Positions 47,177 to 57,500 of a stretch of DNA of 64,000 nucleotides are shown piece by piece; position 1 is the stretch's first letter, and the number at the start of each line of letters is the position of its first letter. Made by a program: the position numbers and the translations under genes. Under the pieces are notes generated by a model. The model was not told the DNA's origin. It saw nothing but the letters and a program-made list of their open reading frames with translations, and did not search any database. The DNA comes from Brachyhypopomus gauderio (lineage: Eukaryota > Chordata > Actinopteri > Gymnotiformes > Hypopomidae), in the NCBI RefSeq assembly GCF_052324685.1, contig NW_027506874.1, positions 340,001 through 404,000 on the forward strand. The letters are read 5' to 3'.

Positions 47177-48096
47177 AGTTCTAGTGGGTCTCTCGCATGT
47201 TTCCTCCTCTGTAATGTGTTTGACAGGCGTCATAAGTAATCCATTACCAGTAAACTTTAGAGTGTGGTGCTATTTAATGGAGGATCTTACTGTCAGATAT
47301 GTTATTTACTGTTAATGTTAATGTTATTATTGCTCTGTCTGACTTCATTAACCACATGTCATTAAACCATGCCTAGAGCAGACCATCCACCAAACCATGG
47401 GCAAACTAACATGTGTGTGACTCACTGCAGTGCCAGTGTGTGCAGTGTGCTGCCAGCGTGACTCACCGCAGTGCCAGTGTGTGCAGTGTGCTGCCAGCGT
47501 GACTCACTGCAGTGCCAGTGTGTGCAGTGTGCTGCCAGCGTGACTCACCGCAGTGCCAGTGTGTGCAGTGTGCTGCCTGCATGACTCACTGTGGTGCCAG
47601 TGTGTGCAGTGTGCTGCCAGCGTGACTCGCCGAAGTGCCAGTGTGTGCAGTGTGCTGCCAGCGTGACTCACTGCAGTGCCAGTGTGTGCAGTGTGCTGCC
47701 AGCGTGACTCGCCGAAGTGCCAGTGTGTGCAGTGTGCTGCCTGCGTGACTCGCCGAAGTGCCAGTGTGTGCAGTGTGCTGCCTGCATGACTCACTGCAGT
47801 GCCAGTGTGTGCAGTGTGCTGCCAGTGTGACTCACTGCAGTGCCAGTGTGTGCAGTGTGCTGCCAGTGTGACTCACCGCAGTGCCAGTGTGTGCAGTGTG
47901 CTGCCAGTGTGACTCACCGCAGTGCCCGTGTGTGCAGTGTGCTGCTAGTGTGACTCACCGCAGTGCCAGTGTGTACAGTGTGCTACCAGTGTGACCTTCG
48001 TCCTCCCTTGCCCGGGCCAGCGCTCTGAGCACAGCTCTGCCCACACAGCGACGATGAGAGAGGATACGTCCACGGAGCCACAGGACTCTCTCCTGC

Positions 48097-48131
<35 letters not shown>

Positions 48132-48164
48132 ACCCACACGTACCCACACACACACACACACACG

Positions 48165-48214
<50 letters not shown>

Positions 48215-50663
48215 AAGAGAAATACGATGCAGTTTCAGTTATGTACAGAAAATCTCATAAGCCTCTTTTTAAATTATGAAAAATAAAACAGACAATTTGA
48301 GAAACAGCACAAACGTAAGTGAACACTCTACCATTTTGGTTTAATCCTCTGGTACATTGGATACTAAATGAAACAATTACTCTAAGAATATCTACATTCA
48401 TCTGAAGATGTTTACATATTTATTGGCTGAATTATATAGAAATCACAGTTTGTTTCATCCATGGAGCCCCTCCCTCTTCCTGGGGCCCAGAATGAACATG
48501 ACACAAACTGAAATCGCCATGTTCATTAGTTTGCCGCATTCATTAGTTCACTAGTTTCGTTTAGTGTGTGATCTATAGATGTCTGGTTTCTTACGCACTG
48601 CATGGTGTCTACACAGGCACGTGTAAATGTGTAACATTCTTTGAATAGTTCCAATTCCACGTGTCTCCCTTCCTGTCTGTGAGGACGCAGTACACACTTT
48701 CACTTTCCCAGTGGCAGGAATGATGGACAACAATTGAATTAAGTGGGAGGGAGTCTCCCAACACACTGCAGTGGCAGGACCGAGACGCCCCGGTGACGCA
48801 CGTAGACACCGTGACCCCAACTGTCACCTCACTGGCCGTGTACTGCACCTCTGAACATTGTAGATGTGAAGTTGGGTTACAAACTGTAAAGCCCAGAACC
48901 ATGTAAAGAAACCTTCCCGTGTGTGAGGGGTGTGGAGACCAACCCTGGACCTCATGTGGGCGTGTGTGGTCTTACTTGTTCCCGTTGAGGATGGTAACGG
49001 CTGCACACAAACCTCTGCAGCCGTCGGGCGTAATGTCCAGCAAGAACCAGGAAACAGGAGAGGCCATAAAGCAGTCCTGCAGGCACAAGGTCAAAGGTCA
49101 GCTACAGCCCATTAAGCAGTCCTGCAGGCACAAGGTCAAAGGTCAGCCACAGCCCATAAAGCAGGGCAAAGACTTACCAGAGTCCGGCTGCATGGTACCA
49201 GTTCACCAGCAAATTGTTAACAAGATCTACCATAAAACTAGAACTACATGTGTAATCTCACCATATAATTTGACAGTTGACAGCACAACTGAGTTACAGA
49301 TTAAAGGTTTATGGTAGTTAACAAAACCAAGGATTTTTCATCATATAATTGGCCAACCCTATTTATAAAATGACTCAAAAGGCTTCAGATCCTGCAGAAA
49401 TCTCTCTATACTGCTCTGTGTGTTTAATGAATCATATGTCAACAATTATAAACCAAATGCAAACTACTATTGTAAAACAATGACAGGGTCTGTTGTTTTC
49501 ATTGGTGGCTGATTTACTGATGTATTTACACCTACACTGTATACCTGACAGATCTCACAGAATTGTGACACAGATAACAAATATTTCATTGTGCCAATAT
49601 TGTCCACTAGATGTCACCAGAGTGCTGTTTAATTGTAAGCATCATCACCAATGATTAGGTAGGCTGTGTATTCTGGTTCCAGAGGCTTCATCAGACACTT
49701 CCTGCTCAGCACTGTGATGTTCCCCCTTTGCAGGATGTCAAACGAGGCCACAATGTCCTTATAAATGTCTGCTGCATAGCCTGATCCATTCACCTCAACG
49801 TCAATGACTACAGGAGCTGCAGAAATACACAGCAAACGCCTCAAAGTTACACGCACACATTTATACATGCCCAGAAAATGACAATAAATATTTTGCAATA
49901 CAAAACGTGAAATGAAGAATTTCGATTGTGCATTGACAGACAGTTTGGTAGAAGCTCTTTTTTGATGAAAATGACATTGTGTGTGTCCTTGATCAACAGA
50001 AGTGATGACAGAGTGTTTCTGGATGCGCTGTTTCAGGGCAATGGGGAGTATCGATTCTTATTTTTACTGAATAAGCCAAATGCCGAGCTAATACTGAAGC
50101 ATTTTTTAACAGAAATATTCCTGTCTGGAGACTTGAGTACGCCAGTGTTATAGTAATATCATAAACGAAACGGAACTTGACATGCATCTAAATGGAAATT
50201 GTACTAATGATTCCCCAAGAAAGCATTAAAGCTCCCACACGTCTCACCTCTGGCTACTATCACACGTCTCACCACACGTCTCACCTCTGGTTACTATCAC
50301 ACGTCTCACCACACGTCTCACCACACGTCTCACCTCTGGCTACTATCACACGTCTCACCACACGTCTCACCTCTGGCTACTATCTCTCCCTGTGCTTGGT
50401 GATGCAGTATGTCAAACACCCAGAACACCATGAGGTCGAGGGCCATCACCACACCACCCATGGCCACGTGTCTGAGCAACGACACCAGGCCGGCCGCCAT
50501 GGCCCGCCTCTCTCGAGCAGTCAGACGCACGGAGCCTGGGGGGGGGGGGGGGGGGGGGGGGGCACAGACAACATGGCTGTCTAGATCCAGATATCCACTG
50601 TTTTGATTCCATCTTGTTATCAGATTAATTTTCTCTTCTACTATCGAATACACATGCAAACAC

Positions 50664-50739
<76 letters not shown>

Positions 50740-53700
50740 CGGATCTTGGGGATACAGTTTCCTCACAGGGAATGATATATGTTCGGGCTTCTTTGTCATT
50801 GAGCGGTAATACTGCCGGTCTTCCCTGTCTGGAGAACTTGCGGTCCAACTCCACAAACTGCTCCGTAATGTAGAAGTTCTCAAAATCATCCACGTGGAGG
50901 TAACGGTGTTTGTACAGGACGGCCCTGTTCACAAGTGCCAAACACACACCCTCACTATCACTGTATTACAGTGCACTCACTATCACTGTATTACAGTGCA
51001 CTTACTACCACTGTATTACAGTGCACTCACTACCACTGTGTTACAGTGCACTTACTACCACTGTATTACAGTGCACTTACTACCACTGTATTACAGTGCA
51101 CTCACTACCACTGTATTACAGTGCACTCACTACCACTGTATTACAGTGCACTTACTGCCACTGTATTACAGTGCACTCACTACCACTGTATTACAGTACA
51201 CTTACTACCACTGTATTACAGTGCACTTACTACCACTGTATTACAGTGCACTCACTACCACTGTATTACAGTGCACTCACTACCACTGTATTACAGTGCA
51301 CTTACTACCACTGTATTACAGTGCACTCACTACCACTGTGCTGTAACTGAGACTGTGGGCTGGACTCACTGCAGGTACATGAGGAGCAGTACAAACAGGC
51401 CCACGTAGGTCAGCAGAGCGGTGAGCTGGTGGAAGTGTCTCCGGGCCTCCGTCACCTCCTCCAGGATCTTCTGTGTCGTGTCCCGCACGGACTGACTGCT
51501 GTCCAGACTCATGTTGAAGTGCACAGAGGCGGACATGTTGAACTCAAACTCCTTTCTCATGCGCTCGAATGCTGCAATGGTGGCTGGAATTAAATTAGCC
51601 AAGTCAAAAAAGTGGATCAAAAGGAACCCAGCAGTTAATGTAGCGGTGCGGCTGACACATGAAAGGACGAGACTGGGACAGAAACACCTCAGAGGAGGCG
51701 ACGGCACTTACGCAGGGCCAACTCAGCCTTTAGATGGTTACCAATATATGAAGGAATGATACAGAAGAACTCGCCAACTGTTGAGATGGGGAGAAATATG
51801 AGATAGGAAATAGTTACTGATATAAACAAAACATAAATAAAACACACGCTACTCACAGCATCCAAAACACCTTTTACATTTGTAGCTTTTAAATGTGTTC
51901 AAACACTTAAACGTTTGGCTAAGGATATTGATATTGGGTTTTGTGAATTTCAAAGTCATAAAACTTCATAGAGCATGTGGCAATGTGGACTGTAGCATCC
52001 TGCGGGACGGTCCACTGTAGCTCTGTCCTGCGAGACGACCCACTGTAGCTCTGTCCTGCGGGACGGCCCACTGTAGCTCTGTCCTGCGGGACGGCCCACT
52101 GTAGCTCTGTCCTGCGGGACGGCCCACTGTAGCTCCGTCCTGCGGGACGACCCACTGTAGCTCTGTCCTGCGGGACGGCCCAACACAGCGTCCTGCAGCA
52201 CAGTCTTCTGTTCCAACCTCCTGTGCTTTGCTTGTCTTATGTTGCGTGTGCAGTGTGAGGTAACGTTTGGACTCTGTGGCGGGCACGTGAGAAGGACCCT
52301 GGTGAGGAAGCGAGTCAGTGGCGTAAAAAGGGGGTATGCAGCGTATGCGACGCATAGGGGCGCTGCACTAGAGGGGGCGCTGCACTAGAGGGGGCGCTGC
52401 ACTAGAGGGGGCGCTGCACTAGAGGGGGCGCTGCACTAGAGGGGGCGCCAAATCGATGCCAGAAAATTATTTGCCGAGTTGGTGGGGGTGGGGGGGGGCG
52501 CCGATAGTATGTTTGCATACACCTCAGAAAGTATGTAGTTGCAACCCTGAAGTGAGTGACGCACGCTTGCGCAGGTACACGCAGGTACACGCAGGCACAC
52601 GCGGGCACACGCAGGCACACGCGGGCACACGTGGGGCGAGAGAAAAGCACAGTGCAGGCTCAGCACTCCCAGCACATCATAAGCAGCTTTCACTGCACAA
52701 TGCAGATGCCTGAAGGGGATAAACACTTGATACTGACACTTAATCATTACTCACAGAAGCAGAGCTCACTGCTGCTATTTTTACACATAAACTACACTAC
52801 AGTCTCAAGTAACACAGGGGAAACGTCATTCTGAGTCACACAGCCCCGCCACAGTCTTCCAGTGAAGATGCCAATCACATGACTCAAAACTACATGAATT
52901 ACAAAGTGGCAGCGAGTCTGACCGCGTGTGAGTCCACAGAGAGGCCGGAACCCGTCGGCGATGCGGCACAGGAAGGAGAAGACGGACAGCAGCGCCATGC
53001 AGCTCGCGCGGCCCTCGTCGAACACCGCGTTGCACTTTTTATACGGCGTGCCCAGTTTGTCGTTACAGATGTCGCCGATGCTGGCCAGGAAGTGCAGCAC
53101 GTTTCTCAGAGAGCGAGCTGAAGGCAGAGAGAGAACAGCGTGTTAGTGCCACCACAGTCCCGGTGTGTGTGTCTGTAGGTGCCGTTAACGGACACTCACC
53201 TGTGTGGCGCACGGTGTGCGCGAGGGCTTGGATGAAGTTCTGGACCCTGCCGGCCAGTGAGTGCGCGCGCCGGCCCACGTCCTTTATCTTATCCAGCACC
53301 GCTACATCACACCACACACACACCACACACACGGTCATTTACGGAGACACGTGGCTGTTACAGTTCAGGTGCACGTAGAAGGCGCGCGCGAGACTGTAGC
53401 GCGTGGGGCTGCAGCGCGTGGAACTCACGCAGCAGTGGAGAGGCCGCGCGCTGCAGCAGCTGCTGTGTTTGGTTCCTGGTCAACTCCGCTCCGCACACCA
53501 CGCTGCCCGCCGCGCGCTCCACGTTGGCCAGCGTGTTGGTGAAGGGGCCCTGGATGAGCAGGGTGAGGGTGAGGAAGAGCACCACCCGTTTACCCTCCCC
53601 TACACACGGAGAAACACAACACGGGGTGGGTGGATGTGAGAACACCACCCGTTTACCTTCCCCTACACACGGAGCAACACAACACGGTTGGGGGGCTATG

Positions 53701-54272
53701 AGTGCATCTGGAAACATGATTTAAATGTTGCACACTGGCCTGCTGGTGAATGTAGAAATGTAAGAACACGCATCAGGACATCTTAGCAGAACATAAGAAC
53801 CATCTTGTTTTAACTGGTTAAGTTTGATGTGTTTTTAATAAACACCGGAGAAAATCTTACTAGAACAAAACATGGGCAGCGTCAGCATGACGTTGCAGCG
53901 CACGCGCGCGGACAGGGCCATCCCGAACGACGTGCACGCGGCGACGGACACGGTGAGCGCGAGACAGTACCACAGGGCCTGGTTCTGGACGTACAGGGCC
54001 GTCAGGCCCAGTATGAACGCCAAGAGCAGACCAGCGATAAACCAGCCGAGACTGCGCCTGGCGCGACGCATCGCTGTGACCCACGATGACTGTGTACAAA
54101 TGGGTTTGAAACGTCTCCTAGGTTTCAGCCTGTACAAGACAAAATATATATATAATTATATGTGTAATATGTGTATATTTAATTATAACGGTAATTACAG
54201 TTAAATTAGTGTTGTATGTTCTCCACAGTCATACCTTCTTATGAAAGATCCCAAAGCTCTTGTAGAACACAT
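44710..54272 (-). CDS. dcst2: DC-STAMP domain-containing protein 2, complete, 15 exons, 728 aa
   Basis: Exons 5' to 3': 54235-54272, 53861-54129, 53429-53599, 53200-53301, 52923-53117, 51712-51777, 51370-51571, 50767-50924, 50371-50535, 49649-49816, 48976-49076, 47959-48092, 46973-47100, 46722-46809, 44710-44911. All junctions are GT-AG with matching phase. Family marks: helices in exon 2 (about residues 40-100), [10 protein letters not shown] (exon 3), [16 protein letters not shown] (exon 5), [12 protein letters not shown] (exon 7), [11 protein letters not shown] (exon 9) and the DC-STAMP core with [18 protein letters not shown] (exon 11). A C4C4 RING-like tail follows (CCLACG, PTPHC, CFCMKC, CAGC, exons 13-14), then an acidic DSSDEE tail, as in human DCST2. 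DCST2 is a sperm membrane protein acting with DCST1 in sperm-egg interaction (relatives: Sneaky, SPE-42/SPE-49). Exon 12 could also stop at 47996, but the extended form keeps [14 protein letters not shown], resembling human DQGH-SAFLVLA, and uses stronger sites. Confidence 0.94.
45463..45665 (+). repeat. about 39-45 bp array inside Tc1 transposase
   Basis: Units of CACACACAGACGTATGAAGA followed by CGTGGGTTTCAGCTGTCAC; one unit is shortened. The same words occur once in intact relatives of this transposon, so the array grew from transposase sequence. Confidence 0.88.
46155..46525 (+). repeat. 37-bp array inside Tc1 transposase, 10 copies
   Basis: Units of GGACTCTCAGAACACCTGAG followed by CAGCACCACAGACTGAT. 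The last unit runs into the normal transposase end (GGGCTCCACGCTGCACTGCT). Spacing is 37 bp throughout and copies are nearly identical. Confidence 0.93.
47112..47172. repeat. (CA)n microsatellite at a dcst2 acceptor
   Basis: An uninterrupted CA run (TG on the coding strand) directly upstream of the dcst2 exon 13 acceptor at 47100. Confidence 0.95.
47430..47985 (-). repeat. 41-bp minisatellite carrying dcst2 exon 12 end and 5' splice site
   Basis: About 13 units of 41 bp. On the coding strand each contains CACACTGGCACTGCGGTGAG or a close variant, that is, the last codons of exon 12 followed by a GTGAGT donor. The unit nearest exon 12 supplies the actual exon end (47959) and its splice site. 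The others lie in intron 12 as tandem copies. Variation includes GCGGTGAGT, GCAGTGAGT and GGCGAGT. Confidence 0.92.
48098..48212. repeat. compound (CA)n microsatellite
   Basis: CA repeats interrupted by CCCACACGTAC blocks, starting about 6 bases upstream of the dcst2 exon 12 acceptor. Translated frames (VCVCVC) are artefacts. Confidence 0.95.
49066..49160 (-). repeat. 45-bp duplication of the dcst2 exon 11 acceptor
   Basis: The block containing GCAGTCCTGCAGGCACAAGG then TCAAAGGTCAG occurs twice in tandem. It covers the 3' splice site and first six bases of exon 11, so a second CTGCAG-GACTGC acceptor exists 45 bases upstream. Used in frame, it would reach a stop soon after. Confidence 0.85.
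50236..50385 (-). repeat. minisatellite carrying the dcst2 exon 9 donor
   Basis: On the coding strand, copies of ATAGTAGCCAGAGGTGAGAC alternate with GTGTGGTGAGACGTGTG. The true exon 9 end is at 50371. Further copies of the same exon-end plus donor lie with boundaries near 50334, 50284 and 50248. One copy reads GTAACC instead of GTAGCC. Confidence 0.9.
50538..50562. repeat. 25-base G run abutting a dcst2 acceptor
   Basis: On the coding strand this is 25 C directly followed by AG and exon 9 (50535). It serves as the polypyrimidine tract of that acceptor. Confidence 0.93.
50661..50733. repeat. (CA)n microsatellite in dcst2 intron 8
   Basis: A long CA run preceded by CACACCCACCCACAC, between exons 8 and 9. 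It accounts for VCVCVC frames. Confidence 0.95.
50950..51345 (-). repeat. 25-bp minisatellite with palindromic core filling dcst2 intron 7
   Basis: About 16 units of 25 bp. Most include CACTGTATTACAGTG, a 15-bp perfect palindrome around a central base. On the coding strand many units read GGTAGTGAGTGCACTG, including a GTGAGT donor hexamer. The array occupies nearly all of the 445-bp intron (50925-51369). Confidence 0.94.
52004..52190. repeat. 28-bp minisatellite in dcst2 intron 5
   Basis: Six to seven units of GTCCTGCGGGACGGCCCACT followed by GTAGCTCT. Each unit starts with the inverted repeat GTCC-TGCG-GGAC. Confidence 0.93.
52366..52640. repeat. 18-bp and 10-bp tandem repeats in dcst2 intron 5
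   Basis: Five copies of GGGGGCGCTGCACTAGAG (52366-52447), then, after a short G-rich stretch, repeated CACGCAGGTA and CACGCGGGCA decamers at about 52570-52635. Confidence 0.9.
53584..53687 (-). repeat. 58-bp duplication of the dcst2 exon 3 acceptor
   Basis: ACCACCCGTTTACCCTCCCC then TACACACGGAGAAACACAAC appears at 53584 and, with few changes, at 53642. The block contains the exon 3 3' splice site and first coding bases (EGKRVV). The upstream copy would make an alternative exon start, reading [14 protein letters not shown] before rejoining. Confidence 0.87.
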
Positions 54273-54541
54273 TGCCCTCAGTCAGTTCACCCAAACGTAT
54301 AAATGTCTCTGTCTTATTTTAAAAGGCAGCTTTCAGTTTCTGTAGTCCATTTCTAATCTTATTACAGTTTAACAATCTGATTACAGTTTAAACAAGGAAC
54401 ATTATGTCTGGAAACCAGTATTGATTTTTTTTCAAATTAAACCCATGACCTCATAGAACATTCCTGCCAGTAATTACTGCATCATTTAAAACATCTCCAA
54501 CATGTGCATTTAAATCTCTGTGGAAGACGAGGCACCCGGAC
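54273..54541. promoter_or_regulatory. bidirectional dcst2/dcst1 promoter interval
   Basis: Only 269 bp separate the dcst2 ATG (54272, minus) and the dcst1 ATG (54542, plus). The interval is AT-rich, without TATA box or CpG island that I can place, so shared control in the same tissue is an inference from the head-to-head layout. The same arrangement exists for human DCST1/DCST2. Confidence 0.65.
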
Positions 54542-57500
54542 ATGGAGGATCTCGGTGGGACAAAGCAGAAAAAAACTCCCCATTCAAGTATGTTTTCCTG
54601 TGAGATGACACTATTTCTGGCCTTGGTCAACTTTTCTGAAAAGAAAAACAAAACAGAAAAACAAACCTGTGATTTTGTGTTTCACGTGAGCTTTGGGGAA
54701 GATCGGTGAACACATACTGCCTGGTGTAGCTCGTCGGTTTCTGTTCCACACGACGGTCCAGTTCCCCGTGGCCAGACTCCTCCTGGGGGCTGCGTTTGGT
54801 GCCATCTGTGGGGCGGGTGAGCGTGTACGGTTGTATTTGTCTCAGCGATATCAGCTCAAGCTGAATCGTAGAAAGGGGCTTATGTAGCTACTGTCTTGTG
54901 TTCTTACTGTCTTGTGTTCTTACTGTCTTGTGTTCTTACTGTCTTATATTCTCACTGTCTTGTGTTCTTACTGTCTTGTGTTCTTACTGTCTTGTGTTCT
55001 CACTGTCTTGTGTTCTTACTGTCTTGTGTTCTCACTGTCTTGTGTTCTCACTGTCTTGTGTTCTCACTGTCTTGTGTTCTTACTGTCTTATGTTCTTACT
55101 GTCTTATATTCTCACTTGTCTTTCTTGTAGCTCTGTTCTTTGGACTCATGCAAAATCTTCCCATCACCCCCTTCCACAGAGTTACTGCTGGATACGTGTT
55201 TGTAGGTATGGGTCTGCTGTGTTGGTTTCAGTGTGTGTTAGAGTACGGTGTGTTACACATGGCCATATGTGATACATAATATGTTCTTCATGGTGCCTTC
55301 ACAGCACTGTGTGTCCTGGGCAGCATGTTTTCTTCATACTTTCGCTGCTCAGTCCTCCTGGTGTTTCCCAGCATGCTCGGCTCCCGTGGACGGGCTTACA
55401 TCATGATCTTTGTCCTGCATTGCCTCTATCAAGGTATACACCAGTAGTGCCACAACTACTGAACTGTCCAAAACCAGTAACACCAGGAGGGAAAGCATTT
55501 AATAGAAGACTTAGTCAATTTATTAATCAATTATTTAAATCAACTAACTGATTCTTGATTAATTTTTTCATTTGGCATTCAACAGAATTTAGTGCTTTAG
55601 GTTCTAAACCTGTATTTAATGTTCTGGTACATATTTGTGTTGTTTATCAAACCAAGCTCACTACATCACTACATTTAAGCTCACTACATTTAAGCTCACT
55701 ACATTTAAGTTCAGTGTAATAGTAATGAAACCATCATATTAATGTAGGGATAAGTTAATCAGGAATATATGATCATTCAATACATGCAATTTCTCTTATG
55801 ATTACTATGATATTGCTTATGATGATAACAAACATGGTGATAATCAAACATCATGGTGGTGATGAGGGTGGGGGCCCTGCTGAAACATGGTGGTGATGAG
55901 GGTGGGGGCCCTGCTGAAACATGGTGGTGATGATGGTGGGGGCCCTGCTGAAACATGGTGGTGATGATGGTGGGGGCCCTGCTGAAACATGGTGGTGATG
56001 ATGGTGGGGGCCCTGCGATCCAGCTTGATTTATAACATCTGTCTGGGGACTATTATACTTTCGAGCAGATACTGGAACAGTAATAGGACTAGGTTCAGTA
56101 CTTGGACTAGGTTCAGGCCTGTGTTACAAACAAAACAAAGTTCATACCTGCAGTAATGTATTGTCTTAGGTCCAATCTCCAACATCCAGCGTAATGTCCA
56201 GGATGTGGCCTTCTCCATGGGCTGCAACATAGACCAGCAGATCGGTCACAGTAAGATCATGTGGAGGGTGGTGACCGAGCCTTTCGTTCAGGTGCTTCAA
56301 GAAATAGTGGTGAGTTCAGTAGTGTATTAATGGCACATTCAGGATATACCCCGCCAACATGACTAGTACAAGAACACAAAAAGACTCATTTACTAGCCAC
56401 TTAAGTTCATAAGGCTCAGATAATTGGCAACAGTTTGTACATATATAAACAAACAGAAGATCATCAAGTTAATAAATTAGATTTTAGTTACAAAGACACT
56501 CCGAAATAAATTTGCACAGTGAGCCCCCATCTACATGGAAACACCTGTGGACCCTCAGCACTCTGCTATATGCCAGTGCAGACCACACGCGTCTTCTGTC
56601 CTTCAGGAGGACAGCGTGAAGCTCCAGAGGGAGGCACACAATGTGAGCAGGACGTTCCAGAAGATCAGGGAGGAGGTGATGGGCCAGTACGGGTACGACG
56701 CTTTGGGCCAGAGCTCTGCAGATCTCGGGAGCAGCACCCAGGAACAGTATGCTGCCAAGACCATGATGCGCTGTGACTGTGAGTAGCACTGCCCTCCTCC
56801 AGAATAACTCAAATATCACTATAATCAAATATCACTCACATATCACTCAAATATCACTATAATCAAATATCACTCACATATCACTCAAATATCACTATCA
56901 TCAAATATCACTCACATATCACTCAAATATCACTATCATCAAATATCACTCAAATATCACTATAATCAAATAACGCTCACATATCACTCAAATATCACTA
57001 TCATCAAATATCACTCAAATATCACTATAATCAAATAACGCTCACATATCACTCAAATATCACTATCATCAAATATCACTCAAATATCACTATAATCAAA
57101 TAACACATATCACTCAAATATCACTATAATCAAATATCGCTCACATATCACTCAAATATCACTATCGTCAGATAATGGAGAGTCTAGGCTCATCTCCTCA
57201 TATTTGTGACGGCAGTAAGTCAGTGTGTTGTTGTGATGAAGTAAGTCACAGTGTGTTGTTGTGATGAAGTAAGTCACGGTGTGTTGTTGTGATGGAGTAA
57301 GTCACAGTGTGTTGTTGTGATGAAGTAAGTCACAGTGTGTTGTTGTGATGGAGTAAGTCACAGTGTGTTGTTGTGATGGAGTAAGTCACAGTGTGTTGTT
57401 GTGATGAAGTAAGTCACAGTGTGTTGTTGTGATGAAGTAAGTCACAGTGTGTTGTTGTGATGGAGTAAGTCACAGTGTGTTGTTGTGATGGAGTAAGTCA

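Noticed and set aside
47996-48092. Shorter dcst2 exon 12 ending at 47996 with exon 13 starting at 47077
   Set aside because: Phases also fit, but the donor (AAG-GTCACA) and acceptor are weak and it would lose the DEGH...LAL segment that resembles human DCST2. The extended model was preferred.
48609-48902. 97-codon minus-strand frame in dcst2 intron 11
   Set aside because: No similarity to DCST2, and the flanking exons 11 and 12 join in phase without it.
54611-54805. 64-codon minus-strand frame as first exon of dcst2
   Set aside because: It is antisense to dcst1 exon 2. The short exon 54235-54272 joins dcst2 exon 2 in the right phase instead.
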